The notes under the pieces: model-generated
What the model saw: only the letters and a program-made list of their open reading frames with translations
What the model was told of the DNA's origin: nothing
Database searches by the model: none
Part shown: piece by piece, positions 1 to 8,365 of the stretch
How the letters are laid out: every line of letters begins with the position of its first letter
How positions within the stretch are numbered: the stretch's first letter is position 1
NCBI RefSeq assembly: GCF_003570725.1
Contig: NZ_QWVS01000002.1
Span: forward strand, 62,001 to 126,000
Source of the DNA: Peribacillus asahii
GTDB lineage: Bacteria; Bacillota; Bacilli; Bacillales; DSM-1321
Length of the DNA: 64,000 nucleotides
Direction of reading: 5' to 3'
Position numbers and translations under genes: made by a program

Positions 1-322
1 GTAAAAAAATCAAAGTTTCAAAATTAGGGCTGAAAGAAGCTAAAATGCCCACTAGTGATGTTAAAAGTAAAGATATCCCCATGATCTTCTTTCGACCCCA
101 AGCATTTGAAAATACTGTAATAAACAGCATGCTAACTGCCAGTGCGACTGTTGCAAAAGAAATTGTTAAGCTTGACGTTGATGGCGATATATTAAATTGT
201 TTGGAAAAGGTATGAATTAACGGCTGAGGACTGTACAAAATCGCAAAAGTAACGGTACTTCCTAACAACATGCTCAGGAAGATCCGACGATATGCAGGGG
301 TGCCAAATTCGATATATTGCAT
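1..322 (-). CDS. MFS transporter, YnfM/YybF-like (N-terminal part; runs off the window)
   Basis: Partial gene for a major facilitator superfamily exporter of the inner membrane. It starts at an ATG at 322 behind the Shine-Dalgarno GGAGAGG and stays open to the window edge, giving 107 codons. The visible part has a short cytoplasmic N-terminus (FGTPAYRR), a first membrane segment starting LLGSTVTFAILYSPQP, and a second that ends in the MFS motif-A loop, here FSNAWGRKKIM. The order of these motifs resembles E. coli YnfM and B. subtilis YybF, which also lie next to a LysR-type regulator. Substrate is unknown; drug or metabolite efflux is the usual assumption for this group. It is transcribed away from the LysR gene at 444, which is therefore its likely regulator. 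Most of the gene lies outside the window. Confidence 0.85.
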   Translation of the reverse strand, partial: MQYIEFGTPAYRRIFLSMLLGSTVTFAILYSPQPLIHTFSKQFNISPSTSSLTISFATVALAVSMLFITVFSNAWGRKKIMGISLLLTSLVGILASFSPNFETLIFL

Positions 323-332
323 AAAAAACCTC

Positions 333-374
333 TCCTTATTTTTATCTACATTCAGTGTACTTCTTAAATAAGGA
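333..374. promoter_or_regulatory. Inverted repeat between the divergent MFS and LysR genes
   Basis: A perfect 9-bp inverted repeat, TCCTTATTT (333-341) and AAATAAGGA (366-374), spaced by 24 bases. It lies in the short intergenic region between the two divergent start codons, and the left arm reaches the ribosome-binding site of the MFS gene. LysR proteins usually bind dyads in such divergent promoters, so this is a candidate operator. That role is inference. Confidence 0.4.
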
Positions 375-443
375 TAACGTCTATTGCATTATAATTATGA
401 AAATGATACCTTTTCATTATCAATAGGAAAGAGGGCGTATGAA

Positions 444-1316
444 ATGGAGTGGCAGCAACTTGAATATTTTCGTGTCGTCGCAAAAATAGAACACTTTAGA
501 AAGTCGGCAGAGCTCTTAGCCATTTCTCAACCTGCCCTCAGCCGTTCTATTCATAAATTAGAAGAAGAACTTGGAGTCACACTTTTTGAGCGGACTGGAC
601 GTTCCGTTCAGCTAAATAAGTTTGGGCGACTTTTCTTGAAACGAGTGGAAAATGGATTAAATGAGATTTCGATTGGCATCCAGGAGATTAATCAGTTAAA
701 AAATCCATATACAGGAAACGTGTCTCTTGCTTTTCTACAAACATTAGGCATAACTATTTTGCCTGAAATAATCAGCAATTTTAACAAACAATATCCTCAT
801 GTAGAAATTCAACTCTATCAGAACAAAACATTAAACAGCATTCAGCAGCTCCTCAACAGAGAAGTGGATTTATGTCTAATTAGTTCATTTGAGGAGAATC
901 CCAATATTACATGGCATCCATTAATGGATGAGGAGCTCTTCTTATATGTACCTGCCAATCATCGGTTCGCATCAAAGTCTTCGGTAGTCCTTAGTGAATT
1001 ATCCGATGACAATTTTATTGGCTTTAAGAAAGGATTAGGAATGAGAGGGGTCATTAACAACTTTTGTGAAAAAGCGGGCTTTACTCCGAGAATAAAATTT
1101 GAAGGAGAAGACGTTTCTACTCTGGCTGGTCTTGTTTCATCCGGGCTTGGAGTTACCATTATTCCAGCATTTCATGGAATCAGCTCGGATAAGATTAAAC
1201 AAATTTCAATTTCTGAACCATATTGTCATAGGGAAATAGGCATCGCCTGGTTAAATGAACATACATTATCACCATCAGCAGATTTATTTCGAACCTTTGT
1301 AATAGAACTGTTTTAA
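444..1316 (+). CDS. LysR-family transcriptional regulator, divergent from MFS gene
   Basis: LysR-type regulator of 290 residues. The N-terminal winged helix-turn-helix (first 65 residues) has the typical pattern LEYFRVVA, a recognition segment SQPALSRSIHKLEEELG and LFERTGRSV. The rest is the periplasmic-binding-like effector domain, with PEIISNF and the VSSGLGVTIIPA motif near the end. The start ATG at 444 is chosen because GAGG lies 9 bases upstream and LysR proteins start just before the LEYF-type motif; an in-frame ATG at 384 would add 20 unconserved residues. It resembles B. subtilis YybE, the neighbour of yybF. It probably controls the divergent exporter and itself. The effector is unknown. 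Confidence 0.88.
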   Translation: MEWQQLEYFRVVAKIEHFRKSAELLAISQPALSRSIHKLEEELGVTLFERTGRSVQLNKFGRLFLKRVENGLNEISIGIQEINQLKNPYTGNVSLAFLQTLGITILPEIISNFNKQYPHVEIQLYQNKTLNSIQQLLNREVDLCLISSFEENPNITWHPLMDEELFLYVPANHRFASKSSVVLSELSDDNFIGFKKGLGMRGVINNFCEKAGFTPRIKFEGEDVSTLAGLVSSGLGVTIIPAFHGISSDKIKQISISEPYCHREIGIAWLNEHTLSPSADLFRTFVIELF

Positions 1317-1346
1317 TTTAGAGTGAACCCTTAATCCAACTTAAAT

Positions 1347-1383
1347 AGCGTTCATCAAGTAACAATTGTACTTAATGAACGCT
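1347..1383. terminator. Bidirectional terminator between LysR gene and qoxD
   Basis: A 14-bp stem with one mismatch, arms AGCGTTCAT...AAGTA and TACTT...ATGAACGCT, loop ACAATTG, followed by a T-rich stretch. It lies between the convergent 3' ends of the LysR gene and qoxD. Confidence 0.75.
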
Positions 1384-1460
1384 TCTTTCATACTATATTT
1401 TTCAAAATCCAACTTTTCCTTTCCCGCCGCGGCAATAGAGGTCCCCTTTAGTACATCGGA

Positions 1461-1748
1461 TCAGTATTTCCAACCCCAAATCATACATAATAGTGTACCG
1501 AAGACGGTTATTAAAGCAATGAATATCGCGTAATATAGAGTCGCGAAAATGGATTTGCTATCGTCTGTTTCACGAGCATGCATAAACACAACTAATTGAA
1601 CAAATGCCTGTATAAATGCTGTCACGATAAAAATCGTCATGCCTGTCGCTCTTGACATATTAAAGAAATAAACTAGAAGGGCAGCTGCCGTCAAAGCCAG
1701 TGACAATACAAAGCCCCATACCTGTTTGGCCGGAAATAATTCTCTCAT
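1461..1748 (-). CDS. qoxD: Cytochrome aa3 quinol oxidase subunit IV
   Basis: Small subunit (95 residues) of the menaquinol oxidase, a proton-pumping terminal oxidase of the cell membrane. It has three hydrophobic helices, with loops VQLVVFMHA and TETDDSKS-like segments typical of COX4 bacterial subunits. It is the last gene of qoxABCD and overlaps the qoxC stop by 4 bases (ATGA), so the two are probably translationally coupled. The length is close to that usual for QoxD. Subunit IV supports assembly of the oxidase and has no redox centre. A terminator lies downstream. Confidence 0.93.
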   Translation of the reverse strand: MRELFPAKQVWGFVLSLALTAAALLVYFFNMSRATGMTIFIVTAFIQAFVQLVVFMHARETDDSKSIFATLYYAIFIALITVFGTLLCMIWGWKY

Positions 1749-2347
1749 ACTCGCGTCATCCCTTCCAAGTAGATAAAGGTAAAAATAAAAATCCAGACAA
1801 CATCTAAGAAATGCCAGTAAAGAGAGAAAATGAATGATTTATTGGCCGTCGCAGGCGTTATCCCGCGCTTTGCCACCTGGATGATAATGAATAATCCCCA
1901 GAAAAATCCTAGTGTAACGTGAGCCCCATGCGTTCCTAATGTTGTAAAGAGCATCGATGTAAAGGCACTAGTTTGCAGGGTAGCTCCTTCGTGATAATAA
2001 ACCATGAACTCATCAATTTCAAAGCCTAAAAATCCTAGTCCAAGGAGAAGCGTAATAACAAAGAACGTTAACATGGCCTTCTTCTTTCCAAGTCGCATAG
2101 CATGAATGCCGAGTCCAATGACAAAGCTGCTTGTTAAGAGCAAGAAGGTTTCCATAAGTACTGGAAAGATCTCAAAAATTTCTGCCCCAGTAGGACCGTC
2201 ACCTGTACGGTCCACTAGTGTAAAATAAGATGTAAAAAGTGTTCCAAAGAGCATAATTTCAGCACCAAGGAAAACCCAGAAGCCTAAAATATTTAAACGA
2301 TTTTGTTCCGTACTATATTCAAGAGGCTGCGAGTGGTCTACTTTCAT
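1745..2347 (-). CDS. qoxC: Cytochrome aa3 quinol oxidase subunit III
   Basis: Subunit III (200 residues) of the aa3-600 menaquinol oxidase, with five predicted membrane helices. Typical heme-copper oxidase subunit III motifs are seen: [18 protein letters not shown] near the N-terminus, [15 protein letters not shown] in the middle, and the C-terminal [16 protein letters not shown] with the conserved WHF and D. The gene overlaps qoxB by 4 bases at its 5' end and qoxD by 4 bases at its 3' end, so the three form a tightly coupled unit. Length is normal for QoxC. Confidence 0.95.
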   Translation of the reverse strand: MKVDHSQPLEYSTEQNRLNILGFWVFLGAEIMLFGTLFTSYFTLVDRTGDGPTGAEIFEIFPVLMETFLLLTSSFVIGLGIHAMRLGKKKAMLTFFVITLLLGLGFLGFEIDEFMVYYHEGATLQTSAFTSMLFTTLGTHGAHVTLGFFWGLFIIIQVAKRGITPATANKSFIFSLYWHFLDVVWIFIFTFIYLEGMTRV

Positions 2348-4293
2348 TTATGATTACCTCCCATTTTCACTTCTGTTTCTTTAATTTCTTCTACAGAAAT
2401 ATAATGTCCATGATCAATCTCAAATGAACGATGGGCCATACAAATAAAGATACCGATTAACGAAATGACTGCCAGAATCCACATACTGAATACTAACGCA
2501 AATCCAAACACAAAGAAGAGAGCAGACATGATAAACGGTACGCCACTATTATTAGGCATATGAATTTTCTTATAGTCACCTTTAAATAATTCATATCTTT
2601 TGTATTTAGCATCCCAAAATGGTTCCCTTGAATCCACTTGCGGAATAATAGCAAAGTTATACTCAGGTACTGGATTATGAGTAGCCCATTCAAGAGAACG
2701 TGCATCCCACGGATCACCGCCAACATGCCTTGGAGAATGACGAATGCTGTAGTAAATGGTATACACGATTAATACAAAGCTGATGGCCATAAAAGCCGCC
2801 CCTATAAAGGAAACAAAATTTAATAGTCCATACCCACTTGCCTCAGAATACGTATACATCCGACGTGCTTGTCCATCTAAACCAGTGATATACATAGGGA
2901 AGAAAGCTAAGGAAAAACCGATCGTTAGAAACCAGAATGCCCATTTCCCAATCCTTTCATTTAACATAAAACCAAAAATTTTCGGCCAGTAGTAAGTGCT
3001 GCCAGCAAGTACAGCAAATGCTACACCCGGAATGATGACATTGTGGAAGTGAGCTACTAAAAACATTGTATTATGGTATTGATAATCCGCTGCTGACATC
3101 GCAAGCATAACCCCAGTCACTCCACCAATCGTGAAAAGCGGGATGAAAGCGATTGAATAAAGCATAGGTACGGTAAATCTGATTCGACCTTTCCACATCG
3201 TGAGCAACCAGTTAAAAATCTTAATGCCGGTCGGAACAGCAATGACCATCGTTGTGATGGAGAAAATACTATTAACATATGCCGTTTGACCCATTGTGAA
3301 AAAGTGATGCGTCCAAACGAAAAATGAATATAGAGAGATTACAACCATTGAGATAACCATGGATTTATAGCCATATATGTTACGTCGCGAAAAAGTTGGG
3401 ATAATCTCACTGAATATCCCAAATGCAGGAAGGATTAAGATATATACTTCAGGATGGCCCCAGACCCAAAACAGGTTCGCCCATAGCATATCCATACCAC
3501 CATCAGTCATTGCAAAAAACTTGGTTTCAAATAATCGATCCATTGTTCCCATGAGCAGTGCTATTGTTAATACAGGGAATGCGAAAATGATAATAATGCT
3601 TGTAACGAAAGCAGACCATGTAAACATTGGCATCCTCATTAATGTCATACCAGGTGCTCTCATTCTAAGAATAGTCGTAATAAAGTTAATCCCTGTCATT
3701 AACGTACCTATTCCAGCTATCTGAATAGCAATCATATAATAGTTCGTCCCAACACTCGGGCTAAATTCGTTATCTGCAAGTGGAAAATAAGATGTCCAAC
3801 CAGCATCAGGTGAACCACCAATTACAAAAGAGATGTTGAATAGCATCGCACCCATAAAAAACAACCAGAAACTAACGGCATTTAGACGTGGAAATGCTAC
3901 ATCTCGGGCTCCAATCTGTAATGGCACTACGATGTTCATAAAAGCCATAATGTACGGCATAGCCATGAAGATGATCATAATAACCCCATGTGCTGAAAAA
4001 ACCTCATTATAATGTTGTGAATCTAATAATTTGTTATCAGGTACGGCAGTTTGTGCACGCATCATCAGAGCATCTACCCCGCCACGGAATAGCATCAACA
4101 AGGCAGCTATTAGATACATAGTACCAATTTTTTTATGATCAACAGTTGTTATCCATTCACTCCATAAGTAAATCCATTTTTTAAAGTACGTTAGACCAAA
4201 AATAATCAAAAACACTGTCACAACAATGGCAATCATTGATGCATAAATCGCAGGACTAGGATGAGGTACAGCAAATTTAGCGAAATAACCCAT
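2344..4293 (-). CDS. qoxB: Cytochrome aa3 quinol oxidase subunit I
   Basis: Catalytic subunit I (649 residues) of the aa3-600 menaquinol oxidase. It reduces oxygen to water at the heme a3/CuB centre while pumping protons. The heme-copper signature [14 protein letters not shown] (CuB histidine and the cross-linked tyrosine) and the HH pair in [12 protein letters not shown] are present, as is the later histidine-rich [11 protein letters not shown] region that ligates the hemes. About 14 to 15 hydrophobic helices are spread along the chain, matching the extra helices of QoxB compared with mitochondrial COX1. It starts 51 bases after qoxA and overlaps qoxC. Confidence 0.96.
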   Translation of the reverse strand: MGYFAKFAVPHPSPAIYASMIAIVVTVFLIIFGLTYFKKWIYLWSEWITTVDHKKIGTMYLIAALLMLFRGGVDALMMRAQTAVPDNKLLDSQHYNEVFSAHGVIMIIFMAMPYIMAFMNIVVPLQIGARDVAFPRLNAVSFWLFFMGAMLFNISFVIGGSPDAGWTSYFPLADNEFSPSVGTNYYMIAIQIAGIGTLMTGINFITTILRMRAPGMTLMRMPMFTWSAFVTSIIIIFAFPVLTIALLMGTMDRLFETKFFAMTDGGMDMLWANLFWVWGHPEVYILILPAFGIFSEIIPTFSRRNIYGYKSMVISMVVISLYSFFVWTHHFFTMGQTAYVNSIFSITTMVIAVPTGIKIFNWLLTMWKGRIRFTVPMLYSIAFIPLFTIGGVTGVMLAMSAADYQYHNTMFLVAHFHNVIIPGVAFAVLAGSTYYWPKIFGFMLNERIGKWAFWFLTIGFSLAFFPMYITGLDGQARRMYTYSEASGYGLLNFVSFIGAAFMAISFVLIVYTIYYSIRHSPRHVGGDPWDARSLEWATHNPVPEYNFAIIPQVDSREPFWDAKYKRYELFKGDYKKIHMPNNSGVPFIMSALFFVFGFALVFSMWILAVISLIGIFICMAHRSFEIDHGHYISVEEIKETEVKMGGNHK

Positions 4294-4344
4294 ACTTTTG
4301 TGTTTCCTTTCTAAACATATTTTTCTTGCGGTAAGCTTAAGAAA

Positions 4345-5262
4345 CTATTCATAATTGTGTGCTGATTCATTACTTGACCCATGATCATGCTCCATATATT
4401 CATCATTTACATCTTCATTAGAATCTTTTGAACCGTGGTGATGTTCAGGAGCTGGTGAAAAACTTAAATGCGTTCCAGTAAACGTTAATTGCCCCGTATA
4501 ACCAGGTTGCAATAATTCATTAAACTTTGCTTCCGTAAGAGGCTCTGCTGTGTCTTTAACTTCCTTTACCCAGTCATCAAACTCAGCTTGTGACATAGCT
4601 TCGACATGAAACATATTTTCCGCAAATCCTTTTCCACTAAAGTTTGCATTCCTTCCCATCATTTCACCTTCTTCGTCAGCAGCTAAGTGTAATGTGGTTA
4701 CCATATCGGCCATGGCATATTTTTGACCACCTAGCTGCGGAACCCAGAAACTCGTGATAGGCCCAAATGAATACAGTTTAAATTCAAGTGGTCGGTTTGT
4801 TGGAACATACAAATAATTTACTGTTTCAATATCGTTTTCCGGATAACTAAAATGCCACTTCCAGTCAGATGATGAAGCATAAATCACTAATGGATCTTGA
4901 CCTTTGTACTTCTCCGGTGTGGCTTCCACTTTATTGTTGGTAATGATAGTAACTACCGAGAAGAAAAGGACAATTAAAATTGGGACCCCAACAATAATTG
5001 ACTCAACAAGGTGATTCCCTTCAATGTAGGGAGGTTCATAATCTTTAGGTAGTTTAGAGTCACGATATTTTACCAACACAAAAACCAAAAATGCACAAAC
5101 GATAATGGTAATAACTGACATTACCGCAATAGATAGCCAAATCACATTAGCTTGTGTTTGGGCTTGAGGTCCTTTAGGATCTAGAACCATTAGTGGGTCA
5201 CAGCCAGTCAGTACAGTGACTATGACAAAGAAAATAACTAATAAAGACCATTTTATGTTCAT
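4345..5262 (-). CDS. qoxA: Cytochrome aa3 quinol oxidase subunit II, lipoprotein
   Basis: Subunit II (305 residues) of the aa3 menaquinol oxidase. It starts with a lipoprotein signal peptide ending in the lipobox VLTGC, then two membrane helices and a cupredoxin-like outer domain (SSDWKWHFSYPE, LYSFGPITSFWVPQLGGQKYAM). The CuA-binding residues of cytochrome c oxidases are absent, as expected for a quinol oxidase. The C-terminus is unusual in being very rich in His, Asp and Glu (EHHHGSKD..., MEHDHG). It is the first gene of qoxABCD; a clear AGAGGAG ribosome-binding site lies 7 bases before the ATG. Confidence 0.95.
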   Translation of the reverse strand: MNIKWSLLVIFFVIVTVLTGCDPLMVLDPKGPQAQTQANVIWLSIAVMSVITIIVCAFLVFVLVKYRDSKLPKDYEPPYIEGNHLVESIIVGVPILIVLFFSVVTIITNNKVEATPEKYKGQDPLVIYASSSDWKWHFSYPENDIETVNYLYVPTNRPLEFKLYSFGPITSFWVPQLGGQKYAMADMVTTLHLAADEEGEMMGRNANFSGKGFAENMFHVEAMSQAEFDDWVKEVKDTAEPLTEAKFNELLQPGYTGQLTFTGTHLSFSPAPEHHHGSKDSNEDVNDEYMEHDHGSSNESAHNYE

Positions 5263-5308
5263 ACATGTACTCCTCTCTTGTTTAAGATTTTATTTCTAAG
5301 TTATCCTG

Positions 5309-5341
5309 AAAAAATGAAGTTATCCCAAAAAATGAAGTTAT
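5309..5341. repeat. Short tandem repeat upstream of qoxA
   Basis: Two identical 15-base copies of AAAAAATGAAGTTAT at 5309-5323 and 5327-5341 (period 18), with a third partial copy of AGTTATCC just upstream. It lies in the qox leader or promoter area. A regulatory role is possible but not shown. Confidence 0.5.
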
Positions 5342-5537
5342 GTGTGTTTATATTGGAAAATAAGCCAATGTCAAAAAAGAAAACAAAAAAGACTGAACCT
5401 TTATGCCATCACTACTCGATGACTATTAGAGACAGTCTTTTTCATTTGAGCTACATCTATTTCTTCTTCAATAACTTTTCATATTTCTTCTATTTCGCAT
5501 CCATTAAAAACATATATTACCAAAAGGTAAATATTAA

Positions 5538-5924
5538 TCCAAAACGACCATTTCACTTACATTAGTTACCGTACTCGCAATTATGAGTGCACACGGAAAT
5601 AAGGATTTAATCTATGCTCTGCATCGCTTTGGAATTATTTAAATTGAGATAACGTCCGCCTTATTAGTGAATATTTTCATTCTCCCGCCCAATTACAAGA
5701 AACATTATACAGAGAAAGTTCATACTGTTTTTCAAAACATGTCACTTCTCATGCAAACGGCTATTTCTAATGAGATGATAGAAAAGTCATTTCAGGATCA
5801 ACTAAAACAATTAGAAAGTAATATTTTAAGATTAGAAGAACAATACAAGCTATTTGATGAAGAACGTGAAATAAGAAAGCATATATTCCTATGGAATTCA
5901 GATATAATCGAATACATTTTTTAG
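5538..5924 (+). pseudogene. Remnant of an aromatic acid exporter / FUSC (DUF939, YgaE-like) gene
   Basis: A fragment with recognisable FUSC/DUF939 sequence but no gene structure. Read in one frame it gives TTISLTLVTVLAIMSAHGN, then ALHRFGII, an in-frame TAA at 5640-5642, and LLVNIFILPPNYKKHYTEKV followed by an acidic coiled region with QLESNILRLEEQYKLFDEER. The family reads very similarly at the end of its membrane part (NTISLALVTVVAIM ... FIVNLVFLPPKY) and in its cytoplasmic helical part. The 5' half and the far C-terminus are missing and no ATG with a ribosome-binding site is present. This is a dead fragment. The remaining bases of 5263-6129 show only the short tandem repeat and a terminator. 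Confidence 0.7.
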
Positions 5925-6046
5925 TATTTGCTTTGTCTTTACAAAAAATATAAAAAGAAGAACCTGGATAAAAAATGAGGAAAAAGAGGATTCTTAGGAT
6001 TGAATAGTTGAGAGAAAACATAGATAACTAGAAGGTAAATGGATGT

Positions 6047-6086
6047 AAAAGCAGTGGATTTCACAATTCGAAATTACACTGCTTTT
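6047..6086. terminator. Bidirectional terminator
   Basis: Stem AAAAGCAGTG / CACTGCTTTT around a 20-base loop. It serves the gene ending at 6130 on the minus strand and is symmetric enough to act on both strands. Confidence 0.7.
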
Positions 6087-6129
6087 ATCTTTATCCTTCC
6101 TTTTCATCTTCATCAATCTCTTATTAAAA

Positions 6130-6327
6130 CTAAATACCTAGTCTGACAAATTCCTTCTCAAGAATGCTCAACCATTCGTCCATAGTAATACCTTCAGGAT
6201 TTTGAGGATTTGGCCTTTGGTGCCAGTCTGCATCAGGGAAGAATCCCTGACTAATATTCCATTTTAATTGAACTAAATCTTCAAGGTCTAAATCATGTAA
6301 ATCTCTGAACCAAATTTGTTTATCCAT
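6130..6327 (-). CDS. Small hypothetical protein downstream of a Rieske ferredoxin
   Basis: A 65-residue soluble protein of no family I recognise. It has a Trp/Asp-rich start (MDKQIWFRDLHDLDLEDL), a Trp-Asn-containing middle (QLKWNISQGFFPDADW) and an amphipathic end (MDEWLSILEKEF). The ATG at 6327 has a GGAGGT box 10 bases upstream; an in-frame GTG at 6345 overlaps that box and is unlikely. It sits 23 bases after the Rieske gene, so the two are probably co-transcribed and functionally linked. A partner protein of the ferredoxin is possible but is inference. Confidence 0.7.
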   Translation of the reverse strand: MDKQIWFRDLHDLDLEDLVQLKWNISQGFFPDADWHQRPNPQNPEGITMDEWLSILEKEFVRLGI

Positions 6328-6350
6328 CGTTACGATTACCTCCACTAGTT

Positions 6351-6659
6351 TTATATATCAATCCACACTTCGTCATCTCGAATATCGACAGGGTACGTCT
6401 CTAAAGCTGTATAACATGGACCAGCTAATGGTTCTCCCGTTTTGATATCAAATTTTCCGCCATGCCTTGGACAATTCACCGCACTTCCGTCTACTGAACC
6501 ATCTGTTAAGTACTGTTTTCTATGCGTACAAAGATTAGAAGTAACAAAATAACCTTCATCTATCTTAAATAGAACTAGACTTTGTTCGCTTACATTAATC
6601 TCCTTCATATCGCTAACCTGTTTAACATCATCCGTATTAGCTACTTTTATCCAAGCCAT
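6351..6659 (-). CDS. Rieske [2Fe-2S] ferredoxin-type protein
   Basis: A 102-residue single-domain Rieske protein. The cluster ligands are clear: box 1 CTHRKQYLTDG and box 2 CPRHGGKFD, giving C-x-H ... C-x-x-H. The following region TGEPLAGPCYTALETYPV fits the ferredoxins of bacterial ring-hydroxylating dioxygenases and the small subunit of nitrite reductase (NirD). No oxygenase or reductase gene is adjacent, so the electron acceptor is unknown. The start ATG follows a good AAGAGGTGG box. It forms a two-gene unit with the small gene that follows it. Confidence 0.88.
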   Translation of the reverse strand: MAWIKVANTDDVKQVSDMKEINVSEQSLVLFKIDEGYFVTSNLCTHRKQYLTDGSVDGSAVNCPRHGGKFDIKTGEPLAGPCYTALETYPVDIRDDEVWIDI

Positions 6660-6938
6660 TATCCACCTCTTAATTGCTTTTCTGCTCCCAAAACAATTGG
6701 TTGTTACAGTATTAAAAAAGTTTTACATACATTAAACCGTCCGTTCCCAACTTTAATCGCTCCCTTTACAAAACACCTATTTTGCTCTTTAATATTCCAT
6801 TTAAAACAATAAATACTCGCAAATTTTGCAACTATCCATAAAAGAAACTACTCAGAACTCATTGCCCATTTACGAAGGAATTGTATGGTTTTGGATAATT
6901 AACAGATGCAGATTCATATAAAATTCCCTAAATCAAAA

Positions 6939-6983
6939 AGAAGAGAATCGATATCCCCTAATATTAGGAATAGATTCTCTTCT
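6939..6983. terminator. Terminator in the gap 6660-7076
   Basis: Perfect 11-bp stem AGAAGAGAATC / GATTCTCTTCT with an inner CCCTAATATTAGG dyad. In the minus direction it follows the thioesterase remnant ending at 7077. The rest of the 417-base gap shows no gene. Confidence 0.65.
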
Positions 6984-7076
6984 CTTTATAACAATTCTCT
7001 TTGTTTATCTTATAAATGTAATCACAAAAGAAATGATACGATCTGAAAATACCTTTACCTGGCTTCAACATATGCT

Positions 7077-7424
7077 TTAACTCTTTACTCTCTCGACATT
7101 TTCAGGCATCATTTTTTCTCGTACTTCATTTGGAATCGGATAAGCCTTTGGCTTTTCTTTAAACGATGTCCAAGCGCGAACTTCATATCCTTCCACAACG
7201 ATTTTTTCCTCTTTGAAAAACGTATGGCTTATTTTGAACACTTTTTGGTACAATTCCACTACTTTACTGTGAACGGTCACATTATCTTCAAACAATAACG
7301 GACTCTGAAATCGGCAATTCGCTTCAAGCAGCGGGACACTGACTTGCTGTTCAGCATATAAGGTAGAAGCTCGATAACCGGTAGCAGCTAAAAATTGATG
7401 TGTGGCTTCACAATCCCCACGAGA
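7077..7424 (-). pseudogene. 5'-truncated 4-hydroxybenzoyl-CoA thioesterase-like gene
   Basis: The reading frame matches the last three quarters of a 4HBT hotdog thioesterase: ATHQFLAATGYRASTLYAEQ, then VPLLEANCRFQSPLLFEDNV, VFKISHTFF, and the typical GYEVRAWTSF...PIPNEVREKMMP end. The N-terminal region, which in the family carries the WGDTDAAGIVYYP catalytic segment, is missing. Upstream in frame there is a stop (TAA at 7428-7430) and no usable start before an internal codon at 7295. The loss of the catalytic segment means it is almost surely inactive. It follows a nitroreductase remnant on the same strand, as if deletions have fused several gene ends. Confidence 0.75.
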
Positions 7425-7491
7425 TTTTTAAATCTTTTTAGCAAATCTACGAAAGAGAGATTATTAGGCATTTCTCTTCCGGTTCATATTA

Positions 7492-7650
7492 TTATTTATA
7501 AAATTTAACACGGTCTTCAAGTGGTTGGAATTCTTTTTCACCTGGTGGAGAATTTAGATTACCAAATGGCATTCGGGCAATTAATTTATATTCCCCAGGG
7601 ATATTCCATTCCTTTTTTACTTCTTCATCAATTAGCGGATTGTGAATAAT
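7492..7650 (-). pseudogene. C-terminal remnant of a nitroreductase-family gene
   Basis: About 50 codons in one frame read IIHNPLIDEEVKKEWNIP, then KLIARMPFGN and SPPGEKEFQPLEDRVKFYK before a TAA. This is the standard C-terminal tail of small NAD(P)H nitroreductases, which includes the MPFG and PPGEKEFQPLE-like motifs. The flavin-binding part is absent. The fragment begins inside the last codons of the FMN reductase gene (stop at 7632-7634), so a deletion has joined the two. In the B. subtilis MhqR regulon a nitroreductase (MhqN) accompanies dioxygenases and reductases, which fits the operators found nearby. Confidence 0.7.
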
Positions 7651-8225
7651 GCTTTTGACCAAGGAATTAATTGATCTAACATTTGATTTACTGAATCTTC
7701 TTGAACTGCTTTTGGTTTAAAATCAGTACCGTTTTCAAAATCAGTGAATAAAGATAATGCTGGATGTACGCGAACATCTGCAACTAACAATTCACCTAAA
7801 ATACCACGTAAGTGTTCTGCCGCACGAGCACCACCTACTGAACCGTAAGATACAATGCCCGCCGCTTTGTTGTTCCACTCTTCACGTAAATAATCTAATG
7901 CATTTTTAAGTGCTCCTGTAATTGAGTGGTTATATTCTTGAACGATGAATACGAAGCCGTCTTGAGCTGCGATAATTTCAGACCAGGCTGCTGCGCCTGA
8001 AGTATCTCCGCCTTCTTCACCTAGTAATGGTAATTTATAATCTGCGATATCGATAATTGTGTAGTTTGCGTCATCGCGTTTGTCAGCTAATTCTTTTACC
8101 CATGCACCAACTTGTGGACTTACGCGCCCTTCACGTGTAGATCCTAAAATAATACCAATGTTTAATTTTGTCATTGTTTCTTCCTCCTTTTGTCCAGCTC
8201 CAAATAATTTATTTAAAAGTCCCAT
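7632..8225 (-). CDS. NADPH-dependent FMN reductase (azoreductase-like)
   Basis: Flavodoxin-fold NAD(P)H:quinone/azo reductase of 197 residues. After a short leader the domain starts NIGIILGSTREGRVSPQVG, the FMN phosphate-binding loop of this family, followed by VQEYNHSITGALKNALDYL and SYGSVGGARAAEHLR. It ends complete with QLIPWSKAL. Two starts are possible: ATG at 8225 behind GGGAGGTG, and an internal ATG (MTKLN) behind AAAGGAGG 17 codons later; the longer form has a small amphipathic leader starting MGLLNKLFG. Such enzymes reduce quinones and azo dyes. The MhqR-type operator at 8346 suggests quinone-induced expression. Confidence 0.88.
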   Translation of the reverse strand: MGLLNKLFGAGQKEEETMTKLNIGIILGSTREGRVSPQVGAWVKELADKRDDANYTIIDIADYKLPLLGEEGGDTSGAAAWSEIIAAQDGFVFIVQEYNHSITGALKNALDYLREEWNNKAAGIVSYGSVGGARAAEHLRGILGELLVADVRVHPALSLFTDFENGTDFKPKAVQEDSVNQMLDQLIPWSKALFTIR

Positions 8226-8234
8226 TTTATTGTT

Positions 8235-8324
8235 TCACCTCCCTACATAAGTAAAAAATTCATAAATCCTTTCTGCACTGCTTGTAATTGCTGTTACGTG
8301 ATGAAGTCCTTTTAATTCTTTCAT
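8235..8324 (-). pseudogene. Truncated start of a ring-cleaving dioxygenase/glyoxalase (MhqO/MhqE-like)
   Basis: A 29-codon frame with a strong ribosome-binding site (ATGGAGGAAT before the ATG). It encodes KELKGLHHVTAITSSAE and IYEFFTYV and then a stop. This is the exact N-terminus of the large glyoxalase-fold hydroquinone dioxygenases, normally about 310 residues long, which continue with LGMRLVKKTVNQDD. The metal-binding His of HHVT is present but the remainder is deleted. The stop TGA lies within the ribosome-binding site of the FMN reductase, so it may now act only as a translated leader. Confidence 0.75.
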
Positions 8325-8345
8325 TTTTATTCCTCCATTTTACCA

Positions 8346-8365
8346 ATATCTCGATCTCGAGATAT
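8346..8365. promoter_or_regulatory. MhqR-type operator upstream of the truncated dioxygenase/FMN reductase unit
   Basis: Perfect palindrome ATATCTCGA-TC-TCGAGATAT. It closely matches the MhqR operator described in B. subtilis (ATCTCGA/TCGAGAT arms), where the MarR-type repressor MhqR controls dioxygenase, azoreductase and nitroreductase genes. It lies 22 bases upstream of the first start codon of this unit. Confidence 0.75.

Noticed and set aside
5278-5565. Open reading frame of 95 codons on the plus strand upstream of qoxA
   Set aside because: Low-complexity Lys/Phe/Tyr-rich translation, no ribosome-binding site, crosses the tandem repeat and ends in the exporter remnant; not coding.
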